Assembly (NCBI GenBank): GCA_023634235.1
Contig: JAMKCF010000007.1
Location: 4,754,001-4,818,000, forward strand
Direction: 5' to 3'
Source of the DNA: Pisaster brevispinus
Lineage: Eukaryota > Echinodermata > Asteroidea > Forcipulatida > Asteriidae
Length of the DNA stretch: 64,000 nt
Positions 1 to 12,360 of this stretch are shown here, piece by piece. How positions within the stretch are numbered: the stretch's first letter is position 1; each line of letters opens with the position of its first letter. A model generated the notes under the pieces. It was not told where the DNA came from. It saw only the letters and a list, made by a program, of their open reading frames with translations, and searched no databases. Position numbers and translations under genes: made by a program.

Positions 1-87
1 CAGCAGTGCAATGATGGCGATGAAACAAGTACGGATGGCAATGAGGACTGGGGACAGACCCGCAGAGTCAGTGGATGTCGAGTTCAT
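1..87 (-). CDS. Rhodopsin-class GPCR, N-terminal part only (window edge)
   Basis: The 29 codons seen match the N-terminus of the intact copies: an MNST start with an N-glycosylation sequon at residue 2, then the beginning of TM1 (TCFIAIIALL). The rest lies outside the window. The initiator ATG is the complement of 85-87. It differs from the copy at 1850-2794 by Ala instead of Val at residue 9. Whether the full gene is intact cannot be judged. Confidence 0.8.
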   Translation of the reverse strand, partial: MNSTSTDSAGLSPVLIAIRTCFIAIIALL

Positions 88-1180
88 CGTTAAGTACTTG
101 CAGAATAGTCAACATTCATCGAAACTGCAACAGTTTTAAAATACGGCCTGTGTCACTGAAGTTGTAGCCACAGAATTGTATTTCTTTCTTGTAGATCGCG
201 TGGAGTCAGGCTTTGTGTACTTGTTTGTTCTTTTTCTTTAATCAAGACAGAATTCTTGCTTTTTGCTTAGAATACCAGCGTTTTACATTGTGACATCAGA
301 TTTGTTTCCATAACTGATGGGGAAAAGGATTTGCAAGTGATGACAAGTTGGGTCTGTGCCTTGAAGTGTACTTGCCTCATACAAGTACCCTACGTTAAAT
401 TTGTCACGTGATTCAAACTAAGCTCTGGATACGTGTACCTGTCATAAAAAAAATGAACACTTTGAGATGCCTGTTGTGCGTAGATTACATTGATATATTG
501 CATATTATTCCTCTCAATAATTCCTCTTCTTCTTGTTATTATTATTATCATTATTAAGCTGCCCTAAATAAACGACTGTGTTTTCAAAGTCACTTGCCAG
601 CCAATTCTGATTTGATGGGTAATCGAAAAGGAATTTTTTTCCTGACATTGATTGATTTTGAGTACTAAACCAAAGAAGCCAAATTAAAACACAATGTGTG
701 GTCATCAAGTTTGAAAGAGGCTCTGTCACTTAAAGATGGAATAATTGATGGATTAATCATCTTCCAATTACATCTATGTGACGATATTAAGGAACATTCT
801 ACCAAAGTCAAATTAACGTCCTCAGTTAGAGAGCAGACTTCGAAGTGTTTGTTTTGGGCATCAAGTGGTAGCGGGGATTGACAGTTATACTATTATTAAT
901 TTTTTGTTCTCTAAACTAAAAGCCTTTGGTGCAAGTTAAAATGTTTAAAAAGCTGTGTAGAGTCCAAACTACAATATTCTACCAAAGTCAAATTAACTTC
1001 TTGAGCAGTAGAGGTCAGAGCCTGTCTGTTGTTAGTCCTGGCAATCAAGTGGCATTGCTGGTTGATATTGTCTACATGTACATGTATTGCTTGCCTTCTC
1101 AGTTAGATCAAGGTATACAATATTTTTGATCCTGGTTCTTGAAATCATCCACAGTGTGTCTATCATTCATGTTCATATAA

Positions 1181-1430
1181 CGTGCGGTGGCAGCGGTTAA
1201 CATGGGAAAAATAGCACCTGCAGACTCAAGCTCTGATGTTTCTGATCAGCAGAGAGTGTGGGTTCGATTCCCTGTCGTAGCTTTTGTTTCCTTGGTCAAG
1301 ATATTTTACCATTAAAATTGCTTTGACATTAAGCCGTAGAATTAGTGTATTAGGATTAGTAGTGCACAGAAATGAACTCAGAACACTTATCGTATGAGAG
1401 TAGGGGTTAAACCCCGGTGTTTATGATTCA
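1181..1430 (+). mobile_element. tRNA-derived SINE copy (array unit A)
   Basis: The head resembles a type II (Leu/Ser-like) tRNA. There is a box A-like 'gtggcagcggttaacatgg', then 'gactcaagctctgatg', and a box B 'gggttcgattccc'. The tail contains 'gtattaggattag' and 'gtaggggttaaaccccggtg'. The tRNA part is too degenerate to be a functional tRNA. The same element sits at the same place in each array unit, so it was duplicated with the unit. Confidence 0.6.
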
Positions 1431-1849
1431 CAAAGCAAAGCACTCTTGTTTACACGTTTCCTCAGAGTTGCGAGCTACTTTGATTAAGTTTATTTCACGA
1501 GGCATCCTTGGTTTTATTACCAGAAATAAAAGCTTTACTTGTTGACTTCGAAAAAACCATGCGCTCATTGTGTAAATTTACAGTGCAATTTCCTCCTACT
1601 CACATGACTGACAAAGATAACCCTCGACCAATCCGTACCCCACTACCTTCAGGAACTCCTTCATCTATATCAAGCTTGTCATGCCCTCCATTCCAGCTGT
1701 TTTTATTCAAATTGTCCCGTACATCGTTGGTACTAAATCACACTACCACATCACAACTGCTCCAAATAAGTCTGAACTGTGTGCTTCGTACTCACAAGTT
1801 TTTAAGGAACGCAACGAAATCCTTTCAAACTCTTCGTTGCGTTGAACAT

Positions 1850-2794
1850 TCAAACTGCGATATTCATAGGTTCAATCGACCTGAAAAGACAGAGAAATCT
1901 CTCCGCAAGAATTTTCTTAGCCGTTTGACGAAAGTTCCTATTGAGGAGACAGTAGATGATGACGTTAAACATGCTGTTACTTATTACCAACCATGACGTG
2001 GAAAATAGCAGCCATTTTGGCGGCGAGATGCCCAGAGTAGATTCGACTGATCTCAGAGTAACAAATGGTGCATAGCACCCTGAGAAGGTCAAAGTAACAA
2101 CAAGGAATGTCTTGAATGCTTTGTTTCCATGATTATTGTTTGCCTCATTGTGAACGTTTTGGTTCAGTCGCTGTTCATGCTGGCGACTGATCTTTACCAA
2201 GTGATAGTAAGAAGCTGACATCAAAGCTGTTGGAATTAGAAATATCATAAAAAGTGCTGTTAGGCTGAGAACTGATGAGTTGTTTTCAAAAATGCACAAC
2301 CGCTGCCAAGAATAGAACTTGACAGGAATTTTGAGCACTATGTTCATCAAAATTGTACAAAGCAAACTGAACAATGTTTGGGAAAGTACAAGCGTTATCA
2401 CTCGGCGTCTGGAACACCACACAGGAAACTTGTATGGTCGGGTGACAGCAATGAATCGTTCAATGTTAAGAAATATCAATGAAATGACGGACATGGAAAG
2501 AGTTGTGCCTGTATATATGAGAGACATTTCACAAACAATATCACCAAAGTGCCATTTGTTCATTGCGGATGATATTAAACTTAAGAGTGTTTGAAAACCA
2601 ACAAGGAGGTCAGATACAGCCAGTGATGTCATCAGAACCTTGGTGCTGTCAGCTAAGTTGGTTACACGGCGTGTCACGGCAATTGAAAGAATGTTCCCAG
2701 ATATAATCAGCAGTGCAATGATGGCGATGAAACAAGTACGAATGGCAATGAGGACTGGGGACAGACCCACAGAGTCAGTGGATGTCGAGTTCAT
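1850..2794 (-). CDS. Rhodopsin-class (class A) GPCR, intact copy 1
   Basis: A 314-residue single-exon receptor, the usual length for a compact class A GPCR, predicted at the plasma membrane. It starts at MNSTSTDS with a sequon at N2. TM1 carries GN (SGNILSIAV) and TM2 carries LAVSDLLVG. TM3 begins at a conserved Cys (FGDIVCEMS) and ends 25 residues later in ERF, replacing DRY. A Cys in extracellular loop 2 can make the canonical disulfide. TM6 reads CYAP rather than CWxP, and TM7 reads NVIIY instead of NPxxY. The tail holds Cys residues (FLCLFRS) that could be palmitoylated. The set resembles the lineage-specific intronless rhodopsin-type expansions described in echinoderms. The ligand is unknown and cannot be inferred from sequence. 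The start is the first ATG, shared by all copies. Confidence 0.9.
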   Translation of the reverse strand: MNSTSTDSVGLSPVLIAIRTCFIAIIALLIISGNILSIAVTRRVTNLADSTKVLMTSLAVSDLLVGFQTLLSLISSAMNKWHFGDIVCEMSLIYTGTTLSMSVISLIFLNIERFIAVTRPYKFPVWCSRRRVITLVLSQTLFSLLCTILMNIVLKIPVKFYSWQRLCIFENNSSVLSLTALFMIFLIPTALMSASYYHLVKISRQHEQRLNQNVHNEANNNHGNKAFKTFLVVTLTFSGCYAPFVTLRSVESTLGISPPKWLLFSTSWLVISNSMFNVIIYCLLNRNFRQTAKKILAERFLCLFRSIEPMNIAV

Positions 2795-3880
2795 CGTTAA
2801 GTACTTGCAGAATAGTCAACATTCATCGAAACTGCAACGGTTTTAAAATACGGCCTGTGTCACTGAAGTTGTAGCCAGAGAATTGTTTTTCTTTCTTGTA
2901 GATCGCGTGGAGTCAGGCTTCGTGTACTTGTTTGTTCTTTTTCTTTAATCAAGACAGAATTCTTGCTTTTTGCTTAGAATACCAGCGTTTTACATTGTGA
3001 CATCAGATTTGTTTCCATAACTGATGGTGACAAGGATATGCGAGTGATGACAAGTCGGGTCTGTGCCTTGAAGTGTACTTGCCTCATACAAGTACCCTAC
3101 GTTAAATTTGTCACGTGATTCAAACTAAGCTCTGGATACGTGTACCTGTCATAGAAAAAAAAACACTTTGAGATGCCTGATGTGCGTAGATTACATTGAT
3201 ATATTGCATATTATTCCTCTCAATAATTCCTCTTCTTTTTGTTATTATTATTATTATTATTAAGCTGCCCTAAATAAACGACTGTGTTTTCCAAGTCACT
3301 GGCCAGCCAATTCTGATTTGATGGGTAATCGAAAAGGAATTTTCCTGACAATGATTGATTTTGAGTATTAAACCAAAGAAGCCAAAATAAAACACAATGT
3401 GTGGTCATCAAGTTTCAAAGAGGCTCTGTCACTTAAAGATGGAATAATTGATGGATTAATCATTTTTCAATTACATCTATGTGGCGATATTTAGGAACAT
3501 TCTACCAAAGTCAAATAAACGTCCTCAGTTAGAGAGCAGACTTCGAAGTGTTTGTTTTGGGCATCAAGTGGTAGCGGGGATTGACAGTTATACTATTATT
3601 AATTTTTTGTTCTCTAAACTAAAAGCCTTTGGTGCTAGTTAAAATGTTTAAAAAGCTGTGTAGAGTCCAAACTACAATATTCTACCAAAGTCAAATTAAC
3701 TTCTTGAGCAGTAGAGGTCAGAGCCTGTCTGTTGTTAGTCCTGGCAATCAAGTGGCATTGCTGGTTGATATTGTGTACATGTACATGTATTGCTTGCCTT
3801 CTCAGTTAGATCAAGGTATACAATGTTTTTGATCCTGGTTCTTGAAATCATCCACAGTGTGTCTATCATTCATGTTCATT

Positions 3881-4130
3881 TAACGTGCCGTGGCAGCGGT
3901 TAACATGGGGAAAAGAGCACCTGCAGACTCAAGCTCTGATGTTTCTGATCAGCAGAGAGTGTGGGTTCGATTCCCTGTCGAAGAATTTGTTTCCTTGGGC
4001 AAGATATTTTACCACAATTGCTTTGACATTAAGCCGTAGAATTAGTGTATTAGGATTATTAGTGCACAGGAATGAACTCAGAACACTTATCGTATGAGAG
4101 TAGGGGTTAAACCCCGGTGTTTATGGTTCA
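3881..4130 (+). mobile_element. tRNA-derived SINE copy (array unit B)
   Basis: Same head and tail as the copy at 1181-1430, with box B 'gggttcgattccc' and tail 'gtaggggttaaaccccgg'. It occupies the equivalent unit position and was carried along by tandem duplication. Confidence 0.6.
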
Positions 4131-4561
4131 CAAAGCCACTCTTGTTTACACAATTCCTCAGATTTGCGAGCTACTTTCATTAAGTTTACTTCACGAGGCA
4201 TCCTTGGTTTCATTACCAGAAATAACAGCGTTACTCGTTGACTTCGAAAAAAAAACCCATATGCGCTCAATGTTTAAATTTACTGTGCAATTTCCTCCTA
4301 CTCACATGACTGACAAAGATAACCCTCGACCAATCCTTACCCCATTATCTTTAGGAACTCCTTCATCTATATCAAGCTTGTCATGCCCTCCATTCCAGCT
4401 GTTTTGTTCAAATTGTCCCGTACATCGTTGGTACTAAATCACACTTCCACATCCCAACTGCTCCAAATAGTTCTGAACTGTGTGCTTCGTATTCACACAT
4501 TTTAAAGGAACTTGACAATTAAGAAAACAAATATTTTCAAGCTCTTATTTATATTGAAAGT

Positions 4562-5507
4562 TTAAACTGCGATATTCACAGGTTCAATTGACCTGAAAAG
4601 ACAGGGAAATCTCTCCGCAAGAATTTTCTTCGCCGTTTGACGAAAGTTCTTATTGGAGAAACAGTAGATGATGACGTTAAACATGCTGTTACTTATTGCC
4701 AACCAGGACGTGAAAAATAGCAGCCATTTTGGCGACGAGATGCCCAGAGTAGATTCGACTGCTCTCAGAGTAGCAAATGGTGCATAACAACCTGAGAAGG
4801 TCAAAGTAACAACAAGGAATGTCTTGAATGCTTTGTTTCCATGATTATTGTTTGCCTCATCGTGACCGGTTTGGTTCAGTCGCCGTTCATGCTCGCGACT
4901 GATCTTTATCAAGTGATAGTAAGAAGTTGACATCAAAGCTGTTGAAATTAGAAATGTCGTAAGAAGTGTTGTTAGGCTGAGAACTGCTGAGTTGTTTTCA
5001 AAAAAGCACAACTGCAGCCCGGAAAAGAACTTGACAGGAAGTTGGAGCACTATGTTCAGCAAAATTGTACAAAGCAAACTTAACAATGTTTGGGAAAGTA
5101 CAAGCGTTATCACTCGGCGTCTGGAACACCACACAGGAAACTTGTAATGGTCGGGTGACAGCAATGAATCGTTCAAGGTTAAGAACTATCAATGAAATGA
5201 CGGACATGGAAAGAGTTGTGACTGCATATGTGAGAGACATTTCACAAACAACATCACCAAAGGGCCATTTGTTCATTGCGGATGATATCAAACTTAAGAG
5301 AGTTTGAAAACCAACAAGGAGGTCAGATACAGCCAGTGATGTCATCAGAACCTTGGTGCTGTCAGCTAAGTTGGTCACTCGGCGTGTCACGGCAATTAAA
5401 AGAATATTCCCAGATATAATCAGCAGTGCAATGATGGCGATGAAACAAGTACGGTGGGCAATGAGGACTGGGGACAGACCCACAGAGTATGTCGATGTCG
5501 AGTTCAT
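4562..5507 (-). pseudogene. Rhodopsin-class GPCR copy 2, single-base frameshift
   Basis: The N-terminal half (from MNSTSTYS at 5507 through TM3 and ERF) and the C-terminal half (TM4 to the end at 4562) are both clearly homologous to the intact copies, but they lie in different frames. Compared with the other units, one extra A occurs at 5146-5147 ('cttgtaatggtcggg' against 'cttgtatggtcggg'), right after the VTRP motif of intracellular loop 2. As read, translation ends soon after TM3 with a missense tail. Everything downstream stays open, so the lesion is recent or an assembly error in an A-run-poor site. A full-length receptor is not encoded. Confidence 0.85.
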
Positions 5508-5569
5508 CGTTAAGTACTTGCAGAGTAGTCGAGATTCGTCGAAACTGCAACAGTTTTAAAATACGGCCT

Positions 5570-6560
5570 GTGTCACTGAAGTTGTAGCCAGAGAATTGTA
5601 TTTCTTTCTTGTAGATCGCGTGGAGTCAGGCTTCGTGTACTTGTTTGTTCTTTTTCTTTCATCAAGAGAGAATTCTTGCTTTTTGCTTAGAATACCAGCG
5701 TTTTACATTGTTGCATCAGTCTTGTTTCCATAACTGATGGTGAAAAAGATTGGCGATTGATGACAAGTTGGGTCTGTGCCTTGAAGTGTACTTGCCTCAT
5801 ACAAGTACCCTACGTTAAATTTGTCACGTGATTCAAACTTAGCTCTGGATACGTGTACCTGTCATAAAAATAACGAACACTTGCAGATGCCTGTTAGGCG
5901 TATATTAAATTGCTATAATGCATATTATTTCTCTTAATTATTCCTCTTCTTCTTGTTTTTATTATAATCGTTATTATTAAGCTGCCCTTAATAAACGACT
6001 GTGTTTTCCAAATCACTGGCCAGTCATGTCTCGTTTGTTGTGTGATTGTTAAAATAAATGTCTCTGAAATTGATGGCTTTTGAGTAAACCAAAGAAGACA
6101 AAATAAAATCAAGATATAATTATGGTCATCAAGTTTAAATGAGGCCATGTCACTTAACGACAGAGTAAACGATTGTAGATTAATCATCTTTCAATTTGTG
6201 TATGGCGAAATTAAGCAACTTTCTACTAAAGTCAAAATAATATCTCTACGATTTTGTTTGCTTTAACATCAAGTGATGGCTTTGATTGACTTACCCATAT
6301 TATATGATTATCATCTAAACAAACAGCCATTTATAAGCTGAAATGATTCTCAAAAAAAGCTTTAGAGACCAAACTTCAATATTCTACAAATTAACGTCTT
6401 GGAGAGTAGAAATTAGACCGTGTGTAATGTTAGTCTTGCCAATCAAGTGGTATTGCTGATTGATATTGTGTTCATGCCCATATATTGCTTGCCTTCTCAT
6501 TTAGTTCAAGGTGTAGGCCCCTACAATGTTTCCGATCCTGGTTCTTGGGTTCAGAGTGTG
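5570..6560. other. Divergent unit spacer, no gene seen
   Basis: This is the spacer of the enlarged unit. It aligns with 13380-14340 better than with the spacers of the other units: both share 'aatagccatttataag'-type stretches and the 'gttcttgggttcagagtg' lead into the SINE. Open frames here are not conserved between copies. I see no gene. Confidence 0.6.
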
Positions 6561-6850
6561 TTGCGTGGCTAAGCGGTTAAGATGGTTAACTATCACCGAA
6601 CTCAAGCTATTGGTGGTTCTGATCAACAGATTGTCGGTTCGAGTCCTGGTCTAGACACATGTGTATTTGAGCAGGATACTCCACCATACTTGCTTAGTCC
6701 TTTGGATGGAACATTGTGACTAGGTCCCATGTATTAGGATTGGTAGTGCACGTAAAAGTAACCTGCACGTGAAAGCAACCAGAACACTTATCGTGAAAGA
6801 GTATAGGGTTATTCCTGGTGTTTCTGGCAAGCACATAGCAAGCACCCTTG
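6561..6850 (+). mobile_element. tRNA-derived SINE, fuller copy
   Basis: Head 'gcgtggctaagcggttaaga' with box B 'cggttcgagtcctgg', followed by a body with 'gtatttgagcaggatactc' and 'tgtattaggattggtagtgc'. It keeps a middle segment that the 1181, 3881, 8971 and 11685 copies lack, so it better represents the family's full structure. Confidence 0.65.
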
Positions 6851-7481
6851 TTTACAGGTTTCCTCAGGCTATTTTAAACATTAGCTTAAATACGTCTTGA
6901 ACCAACTAGTTTTGGAAAGTAAAACATCTTTCCAATGAATGGACCAAGCGCTAATAAGCTTCAGTTTGTTTTACAAACACATTCTGTTCATTAACACATA
7001 ATTGTTCACTTCAGTACAGTCAATAACTTTAATCAACAGCAATTCGCAATATCATTAGATGGTATTTGAGTTCAAAACTATGACGATAAATGTTGATCAG
7101 TCAATTATCGACAAGGTCAAAAAGCAAATGAATTGGAATTTTATAACGGTAAATAGCTGCGACGAGTTGACCAACATTAAGTGAATTTCATCAGTGGCAA
7201 GTGGACTCAGTGGCTGTTCGAGATCTTCGTAGCTACTTCATTTGGCAGGGCCGATTGTCGTCTCCTCTGATGACCAAGGGTAATCCGGATTACTTAAACG
7301 AACTAGAACATTATATATAACTACAAGATATTGTTATTAATCAATTACAATATTTTCTTAACATAGTTCTGAGGACCACTCAGAATTTATGAGGCTATCA
7401 TTCTGATACGATTAAGATATTTACACGTTTGCCAACAAAGCTACAATTTCAATAACTGAAAATATATGCCATGCAATATTA

Positions 7482-8530
7482 TTAATTTGGTTTGCCAGTG
7501 ATACGGACAAGATTGCGCTGAAGATAGTTTCTAAGGGTTTCGTTGAGATTTTCAACAGGTTCCCATGAATTTTTGCAGTTGGGGAAATCTTTCCACTTGA
7601 TCAAAAAGTGTAGTTTTCCATTGACAAACTTGCCACGTAGAACTTTTTCTACGTGAAACTCTTTACCGGCAGGTTGTCCAATGTCCGGTAAACCAGATAT
7701 ATTTAACCTAGTTTGCCTGGGTTGTTGCCTAGCTAACAAAGGCTGAAAGGAACATCTTTGGCAATCACTGTCTTCAATGAAATCAAGTGGATCTCTCTGA
7801 TCAAAATCTCTTGGTATGACGTAATTAGGTGGTCTGGCAAAATGGTTATATGCAAATTTCATTCGGTTTAGATGAATTGGCACACGAAGTAATTTGTTAT
7901 TTTTCAGATTTCGGACTCTGGAATTAACAAGACCGGTTTGTTGCACAAGCAAATATGGACCACACCAGAATTGCTGGAGTTTTTTAGACAGTCCTTTTTG
8001 GATTGCTGGGGTATAAATATAAACCACATCTCCAACTTGATAGGGTACTTCTTGAGTACGACTGTCATAACGTTCCTTCATTGAAGCTTGGTTAGATTCA
8101 AGGTGTTTCTTCGATATTTCTCTGGCAACTTCAAGTTGATCAATTAAGTCATGAATATAATCTGTTATACATTAAGGTCTGAATATTCAAGTTTTTTTCA
8201 TGAAGAGATACATCAATAGGCAGTACTGCCTCTCTACCATACAACATAAAGAAATGGCTAAATCCAATTGAATTGTCTGCAGGTGTACTGCGATACGCAA
8301 ACTGAATGGCAGGAATATACTTATCTCAGTTGGTATGGAACTTGTTTACATAATGAGATTCTGTAGTTAAAATCACAGAATTGAATCTTTCTTGTACAGC
8401 ATTACACTGCGGATGGTACGGACTAGTGGTTACTTTGTCAGTACGCATGATTTTGCACACTTCTTAAACTAATTTACTTAAAAAGTTCGTTCCTCGGTCA
8501 CCTAGGAGTACCCGGATCTTCCACCATATA
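7482..8530 (-). mobile_element. Decayed Ty3/Gypsy chromodomain retrotransposon fragment
   Basis: The 199-codon open frame at 7482-8081 has the integrase C-terminal GPY/F region (VGDVVYIY, then FWCGPYLLV) and ends in a chromodomain (FHVEKVLRGKF, FLIKWKDF, SWEPVENL). This combination defines chromoviruses. Further upstream on the minus strand, to about 8530, the integrase core is recognisable (GDRGTNFLSKLV, TTSPYHPQCNAV, QERFN) but broken by in-frame stops and a frame change. No gag, protease, reverse transcriptase or paired LTRs are seen, so this is a dead 3' fragment. Flanking stretches 6850-7481 and 8531-8900 are unassigned and may belong to the same insertion. Confidence 0.85.
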
Positions 8531-8970
8531 ATTATGGACGAGTTGGCTGTCTTAGCCATCCCGCCCAAGGGATCGAAACTCAACAATTAAACACAATTTG
8601 AACGTTTTTTTCTTTTTGAATTGTATACACACCGCAGGGTGTTTTACTTGAACACAACTCAAATGAGAAATTAGAAAACACACTAGATGAATAATAAACG
8701 GATAATGCACCGTCGACTCGGTGCCGCACCTGAAGGAGACAGACCACGAGTCGACGTTGAGTGTGCCTTAAATACTAAGTTATTACATAACTTCCACCAT
8801 GGAGGCATTTTAACCTCAATGCAACAGCCAGGTGCACATAATCACCATGACCAGTGAGCATGAAACTAAACATAAATGTGGGCCAGGGGTGAACGTCATC
8901 ACAGTATACAATGTTTCAATCCTGGTTCTTGAGATCATCCACAAGAGTGTGTCCTGCGTACATGTTGACA

Positions 8971-9225
8971 TGGCGTGTCGTGGCAGCGGTTAGCATGAAA
9001 AATAAGAGCACCTGCAAACTTGAACTTTTATGTTTCTGATCAGCAGAGAGTGTGGGTTCGATTCCCTGTCGAAGCATTTGTTTCCTTGGGCAAGATATTT
9101 TACCACAATTGCTTTGACATTAAGCCGTAGAATTAGTGTATTAGGATTATTAGTGCACAGGAATGAACTCAGAACACTTATCGTATGAGAGTAGGGGTTA
9201 AACCCCGGTGTTTATGATTCACAAA
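8971..9225 (+). mobile_element. tRNA-derived SINE copy (array unit C)
   Basis: Head 'gtcgtggcagcggttagcat', box B 'gggttcgattccc', tail 'gtaggggttaaaccccgg'. It is the second SINE in the enlarged unit and marks where A-type unit sequence resumes after the Gypsy-bearing segment. Confidence 0.6.
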
Positions 9226-9648
9226 GCCACTCTTGTTTACACAATTCCTCAGATTTGCGAGCTACTTTCATTAAGTTTACTTCACGAGGCATCCTTGGTT
9301 TCATTACCAGAAATAAAAGCGTTACTCGTTGAGTTCGAAAAAACCATATGCAATCATTGTGTAAAGTTACAGTGCAGTTTCCTCCTACTCACTTGACTGA
9401 CAAAGATAACCCTCGACCAATCCGTACCCCACTATCTTTAGGAACTCCTTCATCTATAACAAGCTTGTCATGCCCTCCATTCCAGCTGTTTTGTTCAAAT
9501 TGTCCCGTACATCGTTGGTACTAAATCACACTACCACATCACAACTGCTCCAAATGAGTCTGAACTGTGTGCTTCGTATTCACAAGTTTTTAAGGAACTT
9601 GACAATTAAGAAAACAAATATTTTCAAACTATTCGTTGCGTTGAAAAT

Positions 9649-10593
9649 TCAAACTGCGATATTCATAGGTTCAATCGACCTGAAAAGACAGGGAAATCTC
9701 TCCGCAAGAATTGTCTTGGCCGTTTGACGAAAGTTCTTATTGAAGAGACAGTAGATGATGACGTTAAACATGCTGTTACTTATTACCAACCATGACGTGA
9801 AAAATAGCAGCCATTTTGGCGACGAGATGCCCAGAGTAGATTCGACTGCTCTCAGAGTAGCAAATGGTGCATAGCACCCTGAGAAGGTCAAAGTAACAAC
9901 AAGGAATGTCTTGAATGCTTTGTTTCCATGATTATTGTTTGCCTCATTGTGACCGTTTTGGTTCAGTCGCTGTTCATGCTGGCGACTGATCTTTATCAAG
10001 TGATAGTAAGAAGTTGACATCAAAGCTGTTGGAATTAGAGTTGTCATAAGAAGTACTGTTAGGCTGAGAACTGCTGAGTTGTTTTCAAAAAAGCACAACT
10101 GCTGCCCGGAAATGAACTTGACAGGAAGTTGGAGCACTATATTCAGCAAAATTGTACAAAGCAAACTTAACAATGTTTGGGAAAGTACAAGCGTTATCAC
10201 TCGGCGTCTGGAACACCACACAGGAAACTTGTATGGTCGGGTGACAGCAATGAATCGTTCAATGTTAAGAAATATCAATGAAATAACGGACATGGAAAGA
10301 GTTGTGACTGTATATGTGAGAGACATCTCACAAACAACATCTCCAAAGGGCCATTTGTTCATTGCGGATGATATCGAACTTAAGAGTGTTTGAAAACCAA
10401 CTAGGAGGTCAAATACAGCCAGTGATGTCATCAGAACCTTGGTGCTGTCAGCTATGTTGGTCACTCGGCGTGTCACGGCAATTGAAAGAATGTTCCCAGA
10501 TATAATCAGCAGTGCAATGATGGCGATGAAACAAGTACGGAGGGCAATGAGGACTGGGGACAGACCCACAGAGTCAGTGGATGTCGAGTTCAT
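9649..10593 (-). CDS. Rhodopsin-class GPCR, intact copy 3
   Basis: A full 314-residue single-exon receptor, closely similar to the copy at 1850-2794. The start is the MNSTSTDS ATG at 10593. The frame is open further upstream, but only from a TTG codon and without homology support, so I do not extend it. Seven hydrophobic segments are present, with the TM3 Cys (DVVCEMS) 25 residues before the ERF motif, CYAP in TM6, NVIIY in TM7 and the shared C-terminus EPMNIAV. Differences from copy 1 cluster in TM4, extracellular loop 2 and TM5, the usual ligand-facing parts, but no selection test was possible here. Confidence 0.9.
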   Translation of the reverse strand: MNSTSTDSVGLSPVLIALRTCFIAIIALLIISGNILSIAVTRRVTNIADSTKVLMTSLAVFDLLVGFQTLLSSISSAMNKWPFGDVVCEMSLTYTVTTLSMSVISLIFLNIERFIAVTRPYKFPVWCSRRRVITLVLSQTLLSLLCTILLNIVLQLPVKFISGQQLCFFENNSAVLSLTVLLMTTLIPTALMSTSYYHLIKISRQHEQRLNQNGHNEANNNHGNKAFKTFLVVTLTFSGCYAPFATLRAVESTLGISSPKWLLFFTSWLVISNSMFNVIIYCLFNKNFRQTAKTILAERFPCLFRSIEPMNIAV

Positions 10594-11684
10594 CGTTAAG
10601 TACTTGCAGAGTAGTTGACATTCATCGAAACTGCAACAGTTTATAAAATACGGCCTGTGTCTCTGGAGTTGTAGCCAGAGAACTGTATTTCTTTCTTGTA
10701 GATCGCGTGGAGTCAGGCTTTGTGTACTTGTTTGTTCTTTTTCTTTAATCAAGACAGAATTCTTGCTTTTTGCTTAGAATACCAGCGTTTTACATTGTGA
10801 CATCATATTTGTTTCCATAACTGATGGTGACAAGGATTTGCGAGTAATGACGATTTGGGTCTGTGCCTTGAAGTGTACTTGCCTCCTACAAGTACCCTAC
10901 GTTAAATTTGTCACGTGATTCAAACTTAGCTCTGGATACGTGTACCTGTCCAAAAAGTAATGAACACTTGGAGATGCCTATTGTGCGTAGATTACATTGC
11001 TACATTGCATATTATTCCTCTCAATAATTCCTCTTCTTCTTGTTATTATTATTATTATTATTAAGCTGCCCTAAATAAACGACTGTGTTTTCCAAGTCAC
11101 TGGCTAGCCAATTCTGATTTGATGTGTAATCGAAAAGGATTTTTTCTCCTGACATTGATTGATTTTGAGTACTAAACCAAAGAAGCCAAAATAAAACACA
11201 ATGTGTGGTCATCAAGTTTCAAAGAGGCTCTGTCACTTAAAGATGGAATAATTGATGGATTAATCATTTTTCAATTACATCTATGTGGCGATGTTTAGGA
11301 ACATTCTACCAAAGTCAAATTAACGTCCTCAGTAGAGAGCAGACTTCGAAGTGTTTGTTTTGTGCATCAAGTGGTAGCGGGGATTGACAGTTATACTATT
11401 ATTAATTTTTTGTTTTCTAAACTAAAAGCCTTTGGTGCAAGTTAAAATGTTTAAAAAGCTGTGTAGAGTCCAAACTACAATATTCTACCAAAGTCAAATT
11501 AACTTCTTGAGCAGTAGAGGTCAGAGCCTGTCTCTTGTTGGTCCTGGCAATCAAGTGGCATTGCTGGTTGATATTGTGTACATGTACATGTATTGCTTGC
11601 CTTCTCAGTTAGATCAAGGTTTACGATGTTTTTGATCCTGGTTCTTGAAATCATCCACACTGTGTCTATCATTCATGTTCATTT

Positions 11685-11930
11685 AACGTGCCGTGGCAGC
11701 GGTTAACATGGGGAAAAGAGCACCTGCAGACTCAAGCTCTGATGTTTCTGATCAGCAGAGAGTGTGGGTTCGATTCCCTGTCGAAGCATTTGTTTCCTTG
11801 GGCAAGATATTTTACCACAATTGCTTTGACATTAAGCCGTAGAATTAGTGTATTAGGATTATTAGTGCACAGGAATGAACTCAGAACACTTATCGTATGA
11901 GAGTAGGGGTTAAACCCCGGTGTTTATGGT
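11685..11930 (+). mobile_element. tRNA-derived SINE copy (array unit D)
   Basis: Nearly identical to the 3881 copy (head 'gccgtggcagcggttaacat', box B 'gggttcgattccc'). It occupies the equivalent position in its unit. Confidence 0.6.
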
Positions 11931-12360
11931 TCACAAAGCCACTCTTGTTTACACAATTCCTCAGATTTGCGAGCTACTTTCATTAAGTTTACTTCACGAG
12001 GCATCCTTGGTTTCATTACCCGAAATAAAAGCGTTACTCGTTGAGTTCGAAAAAACCATATGCACTCATTGTGTAAAGTTACAGTGCAGTTTCCTCCTAC
12101 TCACTTGACTGACAAAGATAACCCTCCACCAATCCGTACCCCACTATCTTTAGGAACTCCTTCATCTATATCAAGCTTGTCATGCCCTCCATTCCAGCTG
12201 TTTTGTTCAAATTGTCCCGTACATCGTTGGTACTAAATCACACTACCACATCACAACTGCTCCAAATGAGTCTGAACTGTGTGCTTCGTACTCACAAGTT
12301 TTTAAGGAACTTGACAATTAAGAAAACAAATATTTTCAAACTATTCGTTGCGTTGAAAAT

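Noticed and set aside
514..700. Repeated minus-strand 60-70 codon frame ending in an Asn run (also near 3220, 11021, 13742)
   Set aside because: Open in several units with in-frame length changes, but the copies are recent duplicates, the frame is broken in the diverged unit near 5900-6190, and no splice or domain support exists. Probably chance in an (att)n region.
926..1129. Repeated plus-strand frame (also near 3629 and 11432)
   Set aside because: Starts at TTG, lies in conserved unit spacer, no domain; conserved only because the units are young.
10594..10752. N-terminal extension of the GPCR at 9649-10593
   Set aside because: The extension begins at TTG, is absent or shifted in siblings, and would place 53 odd residues before the conserved MNST start.
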